Shown here piece after piece: positions 1-10,102 of a DNA stretch of 64,000 nucleotides; the stretch's first letter is position 1, and each line of letters begins with the position of its first letter. Made by a program: the position numbers and the translations under genes. Origin of the DNA: Allolobophora icterica (lineage: Eukaryota; Annelida; Clitellata; Crassiclitellata; Lumbricidae); the NCBI GenBank assembly GCA_963556255.1, contig OY744604.1, positions 70,994,890-71,058,889 of the forward strand. The letters run 5' to 3'. The notes under the pieces are model-generated. The model had not been told where the DNA came from and ran no database searches. It saw only the letters and a program-made list of their open reading frames with translations.

Positions 1-816
1 ATATACAAAACTGATCAATTAATTTCATGCCTTGAGACAACACTCGAAGAATTTGAAACCATTGAACGAGATTACCACATTATACTCCTTGGAGATTTTA
101 ACCAATTACCCTCAACTTCCATCACAGCAATGGGACTACACATCGAATTTGAAGGTCCATCTCATGAAGGGCACTCCCTTGATAGGATCTATTCGTCTGG
201 CCCTCTTTACTCTAATTGTACTGCAGTTAAATCTACCATAAACACCAAACAATCTGCCATTATTGCTACTACGGTCTCAGATGAAACAATAACCAAACCA
301 AATGATCGGAAAACCATTTCATTCCGCCTTCGCACCCCTAGCAAATTTGCAGCTTTACAATCCTTCCTTTCCGACCTTTCTTGGGACTTTATCACTGAAC
401 TTGATTCCCCGGCAGATGCCTTTGAAACCTTTTACAGTGTCATACCCACTATCATGGATACCTTTTTTCCTGTTAAAACTTCTACAATAAGAGACTCTGA
501 ACCTCCATTCATGACTCCAGTCATCAAACACCTCTTACGAAAACGGAGCAAGTTATTTAAAAAGGGACATCTTGAATCTGCAGCCGCCCTTTCGACCAAG
601 ATCAATATCCTCATAACGCGACAGAATACTCGAACTTTTGAAAAAACCAAGCGAGGATCAGCTGGGCTATGGAAATGTGTCAATGGTTTGAGAGGAGATA
701 GACCTCAACAGTCTACATATAGTTCGAACATTACTTCTGATTCCCTTAATCAACACTACGGGAAAATTTCTCACGACTCCGATTATATCTCCTCTCTGAG
801 AAAGTTAACTGCATAA
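1..816 (+). pseudogene. LINE endonuclease C-terminus and linker, partial ORF
   Basis: The frame is open from the first base to the stop at 814-816. Near residues 27-36 it reads HIILLGDFNQLP and further on SLDRIYSS, the last conserved blocks of apurinic-type LINE endonucleases; the second block contains the catalytic-site Asp of the family. The following 180 or so residues match the usual connection between endonuclease and reverse transcriptase. The 5' part of the enzyme lies outside the window, so completeness cannot be judged. Confidence 0.75.
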
Positions 817-838
817 TTACAATCAGTTGGATTAAATT

Positions 839-2235
839 TTTAGTGATTACGAAATCAGTCAACTTCTAAGTAGCATCAAAAGCACCTCAATTGATCCTGA
901 TGGGTTACCCCCTTGGTTCCTTAGGGAAGCCGTATTTGGTCTTGCGACACCCGTTGCTCATCTCTTTAGTCTTTCTCTAGCTCACTCCTTCGTTCCTCCT
1001 CAATGGAAAATAAGTAGAAGTTCTCCTGTTCCTAAGGTTGCAAACCCTCTCTCTGAAGCAGATTTTAGGCCTATTTCTATAACTCCCATCCTGTGTCGCA
1101 TTATTGAAAAGCAAATAGTCAGTCGTTTCTTTTATCCTATTCTAACAAATCCTATTCTAAATCAACCTTTCTCTGATCAATTTGCATTTCGCCCCACTGG
1201 CTCCACGTCTGCTGCCTTAATAGCACTAACTCATCATGTCACTCATATGCTAAGCTCCAACCAGTACGTTCTCTTGATAGCTTTAGATTTCTCCAAGGCA
1301 TTTGATTCCAAAAGTCATAATCATTTAGCAGAATCTCTCACAAGTTTGTCAATCCCAGATAATGTCTATAATTGGTCAATTAATTTCTTAGAAGGTCGAC
1401 AACATTGAACTAAATTCCAGGATGAAACATCTACTTTAATCAAAATTAATGCTAGCATAGTTCAAGGCTCTAGTTCAGGTCCCACACATTTCATTGTCTC
1501 CATTTAAAAAACTATACATCCTGAAAATATTCTTATTAAGTACGCTGATGATTGCTATCTCTTAATACCTTCCTCTAACAGTTCATCCATCTCCTCTTAA
1601 TTAGAGCACGTTGAGTCATGGGCCAAAACTTGTAACCTGAAATTAAATCATAGTAGGACGTATTAAATGATTTTACACAGACCCAGAGGGAAGTTTACTT
1701 ATATAAATGCTCCTTTATCCACACCTGGACTCCTTAGAGTTTCCAATTTGTCCATCTTAGGAGTAACTATATCTGACAATTTAAACATTTCTAATCATGT
1801 TAACCGAATTTGCAGTCAGGCTCGCCGCTCCATATATGCTCTTCGAACCTTAGTAGCTCATGGTCTACAAGGACCTTCCTTTATGATGTGGTTAGAGCAA
1901 CAGTCCTCTCTAGAATACTTTATGCTTCTCCAGCCTGGTGGGGTTTTACTACTCAAAGTGATCGGGACAAACTATCTTCAATCATAAGAAAACTAATGAG
2001 AGGACATTACTTACCTGAAGACAATCCTTCCTATGCTCAACTCTGTCAACTAGCTGATACCCGTCTCTTCTTAGCCATAAGAAGCTTTAATGGTCATGTC
2101 TTTCGTGATTTATTGCCTCAAATTAAATTAACAGGATATATGTTGCGCCCCAGAGGCCACAATCTTACTTTACCCCATTCTGATAATCTGGTTAGAAAAA
2201 GCTTTATTATTAGGATGCTTTTTGATGTTGTTTAA
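839..2235 (+). pseudogene. LINE reverse transcriptase, broken
   Basis: Translation gives RT blocks in order: a PDGLPPWFLR-like start, FRPISITPILCRIIEK, DQFAFRPTGST, LDFSKAFDSKSH, ASIVQGS and KYADDCYLL (about 1537-1563). In-frame stops occur near 1407, 1506, 1599 and 1665. A frameshift in 1890-1960 moves the end of the protein to the frame that closes at 2235. The C-terminus carries ASPAWWGF and LRPRGHNLTLPHSDN, which recur in the other family members here. The YADD box is intact but the reading frame is not, so no enzyme can be made. Confidence 0.85.
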
Positions 2236-3115
2236 TTAGTAAAACTGACAAACATTTTAGATAATAGTTATTAGTTTTAAATTTCTCTACTATTATGATG
2301 CTTATGATGTAGTGTTTTTAGCCTAGTAATATTTAATTTTTGTTAAATTTACACTCCTTTTTTCAAATATTATTATCTTCTTATTACTTCAATATTTTAT
2401 ATTTTTTCTATACTTGTTCACCAATGTGCGGTTCGCTGTTGGGTTTTCAATAAAGAATATTAATAATAATAAGTTCTTGAACTATAATATATTTTGCTCA
2501 GCGTCCGACAGCATAGGAAGGGAAAGGACAAATTATATCAATAGACTTGTCCTGAACCAAGTGGCCAGTCGTCTGAAAGAGTTTTATATATTAATTGTTA
2601 CTTCAAAGTCATAAACAAACCAGGTGACCAAGTCTACTGTCTAGTCTACTAGCACGGCACTCATTAATTACAATATTACTATTCCTTATCTTTCTAGGTA
2701 GATATAATCTTAGGACTTTCTTGTAAAGGTAGTTCCGAAGAGTAGATTCCTTCTGTGCTCAGTGACTACCATTCAGACCCGACTTAATCTACCAATTAGT
2801 GATCGTCATTGAAATCAATAATTAAGTAAGACTTACCTTTTTATTTAGGCCTCTGCATGACTCCGTATTAGTCCCTGACTGAGAGAGTAATACGTAGCCT
2901 ACTTGAAATAAAATAAAATAATGAAATGACATATGGTTGTTTTTGGAGTTAGCAGAGTGCTTTCTGCTAATGCGGCTTATCACATCTTACACATAATGTT
3001 GTCATTATATGTGACTTGCTCTGGCAAAAGGAGACGGAAGTCGCCAATGATAAAACAGAAATTAGCCAAAACACTAATCAGGTGTAAATTTTTCAATAAT
3101 CGGTTTTTTGCATAT

Positions 3116-3546
3116 TGTCGCGGTCGACTCCTTCGATCGCAACGACGAACCAACGAAGGAACTATTAAAAGATCTTTATTTAAAAATAAAGTCGATTAAG
3201 TGTAGAGTAAGTCAACTCGTCTATCAAATATCACAATCGCAGACAGCACACAGGTTGGCTGGTCTCGATTGAACGTTATACGATCAATGTTTCACGTTTA
3301 CAAATCTTCGTCAAAAGGCCCTTAATGTACAGCAGGTCTATCTTATATAGAGTTCTCCCGGATTCCAGAACGTTCTGTGACGTCACTGTACTTTTCCCTG
3401 GAAAGTCCTACTGAACACGTATATCCTTGTTGCATGCACCGAATTAATGTTGACAGCTTGCTGCAGAATTTTCCGTGCGTTGTAAACAAGCTTGTTGACG
3501 CGTCGGTTTTCTTCCCTTGATGCATGCACCCGCGTAGACCACGACA
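3116..3546 (-). repeat. 3' LTR of LTR retrotransposon 1
   Basis: This 431-bp repeat is the same, base for base by eye, as 7781-8211. On the minus strand it holds TATATAAG (3342-3349) and an AATAAA-type signal in the AT-rich patch at about 3163-3182. Confidence 0.95.
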
Positions 3547-3560
3547 TTCCCTCCGCCCTC
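3547..3560 (-). other. Polypurine tract of LTR retrotransposon 1
   Basis: On the minus strand the bases next to the 3' LTR read GAGGGCGGAGGGAA, the expected purine-rich primer for plus-strand DNA synthesis. Confidence 0.75.
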
Positions 3561-3742
3561 AGATGATGACACGTCTTCAGCACCATCCCGAACGGGTCAT
3601 CACGATCAAGCCGGGCCTCCAGACTCCATCTCGACACAGCATATACAAACAAAACAAAACACATCAGTTAGTCAATTTATCCACACAATTTGCGGGCTCG
3701 ATCCTTGTGTGTCGGGCCATTCCCCCCCCTTCACCATCCGAG

Positions 3743-6700
3743 TCACAACCGAGAGAGGAAATCAGCCACCGTGTTCTGACGTCCAGGACGATATCGAAAG
3801 TCCACGTTAAACTCTTGCAATGCTAACGCCCAACGAGTCAGTTTCGCACTCTTAGGGCTTGCATCTGTGAGATAAGACAAAGGATTATGATCTGAATAAA
3901 TGATTATCTTTGATAAGAATATCCATGACTTGAATCGTTTAAGTGCCCAAATTACTGCGAAAGCCTCTCTCTCAATTGTAGACCAATGCATCTGTGTATC
4001 TGTAAGTTTAAGACTAGCAAAAGCAATTGGTTTTTCTTGACCTTCTTCGGTCCACTGAAACAAGCAACACCCGACCGCGGTGGCACTTGCGTCAACACTT
4101 AAACCAAATTCCTTAGTGAAATCAATGGTATGCAACTGTGTAGCTTTACTGAGATCATCCTTTAACTTATCTAGTGCTTCTTGATGCTTTTGCTCCCAAG
4201 GCACCTTCGTAGGTATGTTATCTCGTGTCAAATCAGTTATTATCCGTGCTTTTTCAGCTAAAGCAGGTATAAAACTTCGAAAGTAACTGAAAAAACCCAT
4301 AACCTTTCTAACTTCTTTCTTTGTTGTTGGAGGATGGATATCATTGATCGTAGCGATCTTACCTGGATCAGGTTCAATACAACCTGACCCTACTATATGG
4401 CCAACAAACTTTATTTTGTTTTGTGCAAAATTACATTTTCTTAAATTCAAAGTGAGTCCTGCTTCCTCAATAGTTTGCAAGAATTCTTTCGTCAAACGAC
4501 TGGTAAAGTTGGTACCACAATCAGAACTGATGATCCTTGGAATAGAAAAAGTTGTAAAAACTTGCAACAGAGCTTCACAAACTCCCTTTGCATTCAGCGA
4601 TCTAAGAGGATACGCCATCGGCCAACGAGAAAATTTGTCCACCAGAACCAAAGCATAATTGTACTGGGGTTTCGATTTGTTGGATTCTCCAGTCACTACC
4701 ATAGGGCCAATACAATCCATATTTAGATGGTTAAAACAGAGTTCATCCGCCCTCGGAATAGGAGTGATCGGGACTCGATCTGCCACTTTAACTGGAGTTC
4801 TTAGTTGACAAATTTGACAAGACGCACAATATTCGCGAATCCTCTCATCCATTCTTGGAAACCAAAAGTTTAATTTGATCCTGGCTCTCGTTGCCTTAAA
4901 AGCCATGTGCCCAGCACATGGGGCATCGTGTGCTACTCGCAAGACAACCTCGATTCTATCTTCCGGTAAACATAATTGATTAACCTTATGTCCCATAATT
5001 TCCCCTTTGTGGTACAGGAGGTTATTATCTATAAAGAAATTATTTTTATTCTGTCTCGCTTGTTGCCAGCAAGATATAAGATTGTGACAATTCTGTTGCT
5101 CACGCAATAAAGTATCATTATTCGCTACTCCCTCATCAGACTTGAACTCTGTTGACTCAACATCAAGAAAATTATCTGAATCATCAACTAGTTGCTCCTG
5201 AGAATATTCATTCACTTCTGACGGCAAGGATTCGTTGCTGTTACTTTTCTCGATATTAACTCCTAAGTTATCTTCTTCTGCCCCTTTATTTATTTGTACA
5301 CATCGATCTACGCCAGCTACCATCACTACATATTGCGAACTATCCCTTAATAGGTCCACAACATGGGGTGTCAAAATAACCCGTTCATTTAGTTCAGGGA
5401 CTGCAGCGAACATGACGCACAAAGATGGCGCAATGTTTGTCGTTCCTTCCATTGAATTAGCTAATTTCATTTGTAGGTATACTACATCTGCCTTACATCC
5501 TTCTCCCTGAAAACCAATTATATTAATCCGTTTAATCACGGGTAAGTTTAGTGACTCAATTAATTTCTTATCAATACAACAAATTTCTGCTCCTGAATCA
5601 GATAATGCTGGCTGAGAAGGGAGATCTTCAATCTGTACATTGATATACGACCTCTCGTGTAATCCATCAATACTATTCTCGTATACCCTTACAGCAGTTT
5701 CCAACCCTATTGGTTTAGAATTATCCAATAAATTCCCTTGCTTTACCTGTTCAGGTATCTCATGCAACACGTTGACCTTCTCAACAACTAAGTCGATCAC
5801 TTCTTCAGTTGGGTTCCCAAATATACAAGTACTCACCTTTTTAGAACTTGGTTTGGTCTGGCACTCCCTTGCCCTATGACCCTTCTGATGACATAGGAAA
5901 CAGAGACCCTTTACCTTGGCCTCCTCCTGAGACACCCTCGCACCTATCTTGGCTTCACCCCTTATTTCCGGTGGTTTGGGAGACTTGGGTTGAGCTGTCT
6001 GGTTATTGACTTGAACATGTGGTTGACCTCTCGTCCAATTGTTATACTTCGGTGTCGGATGACTACGGCATACTAAGTCATTCCCATCATCATGCGACGC
6101 TACATAAATGTCAGCCGCATTAGCTATGTCTTCACAGCTCAACCACTCCTCTTTTTCTTGGGCCAAGATATAATCTAAACAAGCCTTCGACAAGGACTCC
6201 TTAAGCCGATCCGCAACCAATAAACTTACAAGTTTATCAAACTCATCAGTTATCTTTCTACTTTTCAAATAATACATAAGAGCCACACGCAATTTGGATG
6301 AATAGATCGTAAATGATTCGTCCGATGCTTTGTGCAACGACCAAAATCGGGCTCTAAGATTTGAAGGGCTTATCTTAAACTCCCTTAGCAAAAACTCCTT
6401 CAGGAATTTGTAGTCATGGAGCTGTGCCTCAGTAAGGCGCATGGTTAATGCCTTAGCTCTTTCACTTAAAATGGCTAGCAATAATTTTGCTCTAACATCT
6501 TCATCCACCTCATACACATTAAACAAACCATCCAAGTGATCAAAGAAACCTGGAATTTCTATAGGGTCGGAAGGAAATTTCCAAAGAATATTCTTGAGGG
6601 CATCACTATAACGCTTAGTACGACTTGCTAAAGAATCTCTAACATTTCGTTCTTCCTGCTTTTCCTTCCTCTCCCTTTCTTCTTTCTCTTTCCGTTCCTT

Positions 6701-7255
6701 CTTTTCTCTTTCTTCTTTCTCTTTCCGTTCCTTCTTTTCTTCCTCTCTCCTCTTTTCCTCCCTTTCTTCCTTCTCCTTCCGTTCCTCCCTTTCTCTTTCT
6801 TCCTTCTCCTTCCGTTCCTCCCTTTCTCTTTCTTCCTTCTCCCTTCGTTCTTTCTTTTCTTCCTCTCTCCTCTTTTCCTCCCTTTCTTCCTTCTCCTTCC
6901 GTTCCTCCCTTTCTCTTTCTTCCTTCTCCTTCCGTTCCTCCCTTTCTCTTTCTTCCTTCTCCCTTTCTCTTTCTTCCTTCTCCTTCCGTTCCTCCCTTTG
7001 TTCTTCATATTTACGGATTTCGAACTCCAGACGGCGCTTCTGCAGCTCGTAATCCACTCCTGTTGGAGATATTGGACTACCCTTAAATTCCTCTTCCTCT
7101 TTTCCAATCTCCATGGCCCATTCTTCCATTAATTGATTTCGATCCCATGACATAACATCATCTTCGTCCCTTCCTGCCTTCATAAGATACACCCTAAGGC
7201 GCTCAGACGACATTTTGCGAATATTCGCTTGCATCTCTGTTGTCAACGCTTCCAT
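3743..7255 (-). CDS. Gag-pol fusion of LTR retrotransposon 1, 1170 aa, in-frame deletion
   Basis: The frame is open without a stop. Order from the N-terminus: a short head; a highly charged Lys/Glu/Arg coiled coil (about residues 75-215) with an internal duplication; a gag capsid-like region (about 225-390); a CCHC knuckle CFLCHQKGHRAREC; an aspartic protease-like DSGAE site; the integrase zinc finger ending CASCQIC; the integrase core with MDCIGP and SSDCGTNF; then an abrupt switch at about 4480 to the end of RT (EAGLTLNL) and RNase H (SVDASATAVG, TIEREAFAV, YSDHNPL). The RT palm with its catalytic Asp pair and the last integrase Glu are absent. The start used is the first Met, at 7255, about 520 bases inside the 5' LTR edge. 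Capsid and protease parts look intact, so particle proteins could still be made. Confidence 0.9.
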   Translation of the reverse strand: MEALTTEMQANIRKMSSERLRVYLMKAGRDEDDVMSWDRNQLMEEWAMEIGKEEEEFKGSPISPTGVDYELQKRRLEFEIRKYEEQREERKEKEEREREKEEREREERKEKEEREREERKEKEEREEKRREEEKKERREKEEREREERKEKEEREREERKEKEEREEKRREEEKKERKEKEEREKKERKEKEERERKEKQEERNVRDSLASRTKRYSDALKNILWKFPSDPIEIPGFFDHLDGLFNVYEVDEDVRAKLLLAILSERAKALTMRLTEAQLHDYKFLKEFLLREFKISPSNLRARFWSLHKASDESFTIYSSKLRVALMYYLKSRKITDEFDKLVSLLVADRLKESLSKACLDYILAQEKEEWLSCEDIANAADIYVASHDDGNDLVCRSHPTPKYNNWTRGQPHVQVNNQTAQPKSPKPPEIRGEAKIGARVSQEEAKVKGLCFLCHQKGHRARECQTKPSSKKVSTCIFGNPTEEVIDLVVEKVNVLHEIPEQVKQGNLLDNSKPIGLETAVRVYENSIDGLHERSYINVQIEDLPSQPALSDSGAEICCIDKKLIESLNLPVIKRINIIGFQGEGCKADVVYLQMKLANSMEGTTNIAPSLCVMFAAVPELNERVILTPHVVDLLRDSSQYVVMVAGVDRCVQINKGAEEDNLGVNIEKSNSNESLPSEVNEYSQEQLVDDSDNFLDVESTEFKSDEGVANNDTLLREQQNCHNLISCWQQARQNKNNFFIDNNLLYHKGEIMGHKVNQLCLPEDRIEVVLRVAHDAPCAGHMAFKATRARIKLNFWFPRMDERIREYCASCQICQLRTPVKVADRVPITPIPRADELCFNHLNMDCIGPMVVTGESNKSKPQYNYALVLVDKFSRWPMAYPLRSLNAKGVCEALLQVFTTFSIPRIISSDCGTNFTSRLTKEFLQTIEEAGLTLNLRKCNFAQNKIKFVGHIVGSGCIEPDPGKIATINDIHPPTTKKEVRKVMGFFSYFRSFIPALAEKARIITDLTRDNIPTKVPWEQKHQEALDKLKDDLSKATQLHTIDFTKEFGLSVDASATAVGCCLFQWTEEGQEKPIAFASLKLTDTQMHWSTIEREAFAVIWALKRFKSWIFLSKIIIYSDHNPLSYLTDASPKSAKLTRWALALQEFNVDFRYRPGRQNTVADFLSRL

Positions 7256-7758
7256 TTTTACAAACAGTCAGTCAACAACAATCAACAAAAAAAAACAGAC
7301 ACCACGCGGCAAACCCGCCACACAAAAGGAAAATTCCACAACCCAAAGTGCAACTATGCAGTATCCAAAGAAGTACACTCGCCAAGTACGCAAAAACTCT
7401 ACAAGCTCACGCAAGTCTGGCCTCGATCACAACAATGGATCAAATTTCAAAGAAATAATCAGCAGATATTGAAAGAGAAATAATGGCTGCCTCCCACTCG
7501 GCTGCAACTCCACTCTCTTTTCTCCTTCTCAGCCACGACAACACCTAGGATCTTACCCGTATGTTGACTGCTGTCTTCTGCTGTCTCAGCCGAACGACGC
7601 ACTTCGTCCGTCCGACTGTCGTATGCCGATTCACCCGTCTCCCACGGTAGAAAGGCGTCTCGATCCGCTCGCTGTCTGGAACAGACCGTCTCTTGATCCT
7701 CCGGGTTGACTCCTTCCTCCGCCGGCTCGCGTCTTCTTCACCGGATCCAACACCGATG

Positions 7759-7776
7759 ATCCCACTTCTGACACCA
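7759..7776 (-). other. Primer binding site, tRNA-Leu type
   Basis: The plus strand reads ATCCCACTTCTGACACCA, the 3' end of a eukaryotic tRNA-Leu including CCA. Four bases (7777-7780) separate it from the 5' LTR. The minus-strand RNA would pair with that tRNA. Confidence 0.85.
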
Positions 7777-7780
7777 ATAA

Positions 7781-8211
7781 TGTCGCGGTCGACTCCTTCG
7801 ATCGCAACGACGAACCAACGAAGGAACTATTAAAAGATCTTTATTTAAAAATAAAGTCGATTAAGTGTAGAGTAAGTCAACTCGTCTATCAAATATCACA
7901 ATCGCAGACAGCACACAGGTTGGCTGGTCTCGATTGAACGTTATACGATCAATGTTTCACGTTTACAAATCTTCGTCAAAAGGCCCTTAATGTACAGCAG
8001 GTCTATCTTATATAGAGTTCTCCCGGATTCCAGAACGTTCTGTGACGTCACTGTACTTTTCCCTGGAAAGTCCTACTGAACACGTATATCCTTGTTGCAT
8101 GCACCGAATTAATGTTGACAGCTTGCTGCAGAATTTTCCGTGCGTTGTAAACAAGCTTGTTGACGCGTCGGTTTTCTTCCCTTGATGCATGCACCCGCGT
8201 AGACCACGACA
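7781..8211 (-). repeat. 5' LTR of LTR retrotransposon 1
   Basis: 431 bp, TG...CA ends, identical by eye to 3116-3546. It is the upstream, promoter-bearing LTR for the minus-strand element. Confidence 0.95.
8007..8050 (-). promoter_or_regulatory. LTR 1 core promoter: TATA, heat-shock element, CRE
   Basis: Read on the minus strand, a TATATAAG box (8007-8014) is preceded at 8027-8041 by three contiguous heat-shock pentamers (plus strand aTTCc, aGAAc, gTTCt) and at 8043-8050 by a full CRE palindrome TGACGTCA. Both lie within about 40 bases upstream of the TATA box. The same sites exist at 3342-3385 in the other LTR. Function is inferred from consensus matches only. Confidence 0.6.
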
Positions 8212-8991
8212 CATATATCAATAAATAAGATCTTATATTATATGAAAAAGTATTGATTTAATAATATTTCACCTATTTCACGACAAATTTAATAAATTTG
8301 TGTGATTGATAAAAATTATCGGGGAATTTAAAATAATTTTTTGGACCAGTTTCAAAAGTATTTTATGGCCTTTATTCTGTTAGGAATACCATGTATAATA
8401 CGTCATTTGAAAGCTTATGCATTCCACTTGCTGAAAATAGCCTCATTTGGTGGGTTTCCCATAGTGATTTCCATAGATTTAAGGTTATAAACACTGAATC
8501 TTTGCGATTTATGTTTATTTGTATTAAGATTTGCATGCGTTTTTCTCGAAATTGTACTTCCAAGTACCAAAGCATTCTAAAATTCATATCTCTGGAACCA
8601 ATAAAGATAGAATAATAATTTTTTTAACATTTTAAACAGAAATTATTATTTATCATTTTAAGCCCAAAATATACAAAACTAAATTTTTGGACAACAGACT
8701 CCTTTTGCCAGAGCAAGTCACATATTGTGTCCGTTACAACGACGTATTTTTAAGTTTTTACAGCAAAATAATTATTGCTATGCAAATGACTTTGTAGATT
8801 TCTTCAGTGCTCTCGGAAATGCAGCTCCAGGTATATCTATGCGTTACCATAATATGTATCAAATACAGGTAGCTGTTTTATATTATGCAGGTCATAGATC
8901 TGCTTCAAAAGAGCTGGTATCAGTCCTGTAGACTATACAACACTTTTGAAATAGAGTTCTACGTGTCACACATTAATAACTTGCAGTATTT

Positions 8992-9692
8992 CGTCGCCTG
9001 AGAATTATCTTGGCGTATCTCCATTTTCCAAAATTCCGAGATAAACGAGGTAGAAGTTTGGGCCGCATTTTGCGGAAAAATGAGAAATTCAATGCAATAA
9101 GTAGGGCATTGTCAAATTGCAGTTCACACACAGACGTCATATTAAAACATCAACATTGCATAAAGATTTTGCATTTAAAAAATTAACAATTATAGTTGTT
9201 ATTCTGAAATTTGTGAAAATTTTGTATAAACTGGATTTACAAATATTACAAACATCTTTCTGAAAACAAAGACATGAAATGATTAAATTAAGCAACGACC
9301 AATTATTACAGAGTGTTTTCGTTAAAATATTCATTTACATAGTCCGGATTTTTAAAAGAAAAACTTTTAATTGTCTGGATATGCGACACTATAGTCCAGC
9401 TAAGCGCACAGGTTTATACTGCTGTATCTCCTGCGCGTCCAATCAGCGACGAGCTTTCTGTGGACATACAACAACAGAGACTGCTTCACTATGAATGCTG
9501 TATGGAGATACGATAAAATGTTTCTGAAAACAGGACATACGACAGTATAGTTTGTTGAATATCTTTAAAACGACCTATCGTATCTCCTAGCCATTGAAAC
9601 TGAAGAAAGATCAAAATGACTCTGCTACAAATCAACTCTTAACTACTTTTCGAAAAAAAGTGGAGATACGACAAGATAATTCTCAGGCGACG
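8992..9692. mobile_element. MITE with 4-bp target duplication ATTT
   Basis: The termini are inverted repeats starting CGTCGCCTGAGAATTATC, 21 bases perfect and then imperfect. ATTT flanks both ends (8988-8991, 9693-9696), and unit B near 36345 has the empty site. Inside, the motif CGTATCTCC or its complement occurs about five times. It contains no convincing ORF. The superfamily is not assigned. Confidence 0.8.
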
Positions 9693-9696
9693 ATTT

Positions 9697-10102
9697 AGCG
9701 AACAGCATCGTTAATGGTGCAGTGCTACAATGCCTGGATTTTTTCATTGATTTAACTTTAATGCTAGGGTCACAATGTTAATATGGAACAACGATTTGAA
9801 TGGTAACTCGCTATTGTTAGAATGAAGGTCCGTAAACGTATTTTTACTATGCTATATGATGCGATCTATATTTTAAAGCCAATCTCAGATAATTTAGGTC
9901 ATGCACAATGCAATGCAGTAAAACTTTGTCTCCTTATTTAATTATAATATAATATACTTACGATATATTAGGCCTCAGCGATAAAGAAACTGAAGTCCAA
10001 AATTTGTAATTCGGTCAGGGTCTATCCGAAGGCCGAGAATGAAAGTCTAAGAAACTCTAAGTCCCAGAATGTCTAAAGTAAAGGGCTTGTTTGTGATTAA
10101 TT
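9697..10102. other. Non-coding stretch shared by both duplicate units
   Basis: It aligns with 36345-36745 of unit B. No exon, RNA gene or element end is visible. Confidence 0.5.

Larger units (their letters stand above)
1..2471 (+). mobile_element. Degenerate Jockey/CR1-like LINE, 5' end beyond the window
   Basis: The stretch reads as one non-LTR retrotransposon cut by the window edge: the end of an AP-type endonuclease, a linker, a reverse transcriptase with a YADD box, a C-terminal region and a 3' tail. The tail around 2425-2471 ends in CAATAAAGAATA followed by TAA units. Several in-frame stops and at least one frameshift make it inactive. Its protein resembles the copies at 13066-14640 and 46173-47185 and the fragment at 37680-38350, so at least four members of the family lie here. 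Homology between the two duplicated units starts right after its 3' end, so it either inserted at that edge or hides more of unit A to the left. Confidence 0.85.
3116..8211 (-). mobile_element. Ty3/gypsy LTR retrotransposon 1, Gmr1-like order, internally deleted
   Basis: The element is complete at its ends: two 431-bp LTRs that look identical, TG...CA termini, a 5-bp target duplication CATAT (3111-3115 and 8212-8216), a tRNA-Leu-type primer site next to the right LTR and a purine tract next to the left LTR. It reads on the minus strand. One long ORF encodes gag, protease, part of integrase, then the end of reverse transcriptase and RNase H. Integrase upstream of RT/RNase H is not the normal Ty3 order. 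Most of RT and the end of the integrase core are missing, so it cannot move without help. Identical LTRs imply a recent insertion. Confidence 0.95.
3010..8722. mobile_element. Mariner-type MITE (TA target), split by an LTR element
   Basis: The ends at 3010-3033 and 8699-8722 are perfect inverted repeats of 24 bases beginning TGTGACTTGCTCTGG. A TA lies at each flank (3008-3009, 8723-8724), and unit B near 35830 has the uninterrupted CATTATACTGTG site. Without the nested LTR element (3116-8211) the MITE would be about 600 bases. It shows no coding capacity. The right part (8212-8698) holds no other recognisable feature. Confidence 0.8.

Noticed and set aside
6628..7107. 159-codon Lys/Arg/Glu ORF
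   Set aside because: It is a shadow frame of the gag coiled coil of LTR element 1.
8725..8931. Small gene shared by both units (FKFLQQNNYCYANDFVDFF)
   Set aside because: Its frame is open in both units, but the upstream frames differ, no splice context fits, and DNA similarity is equal outside it.
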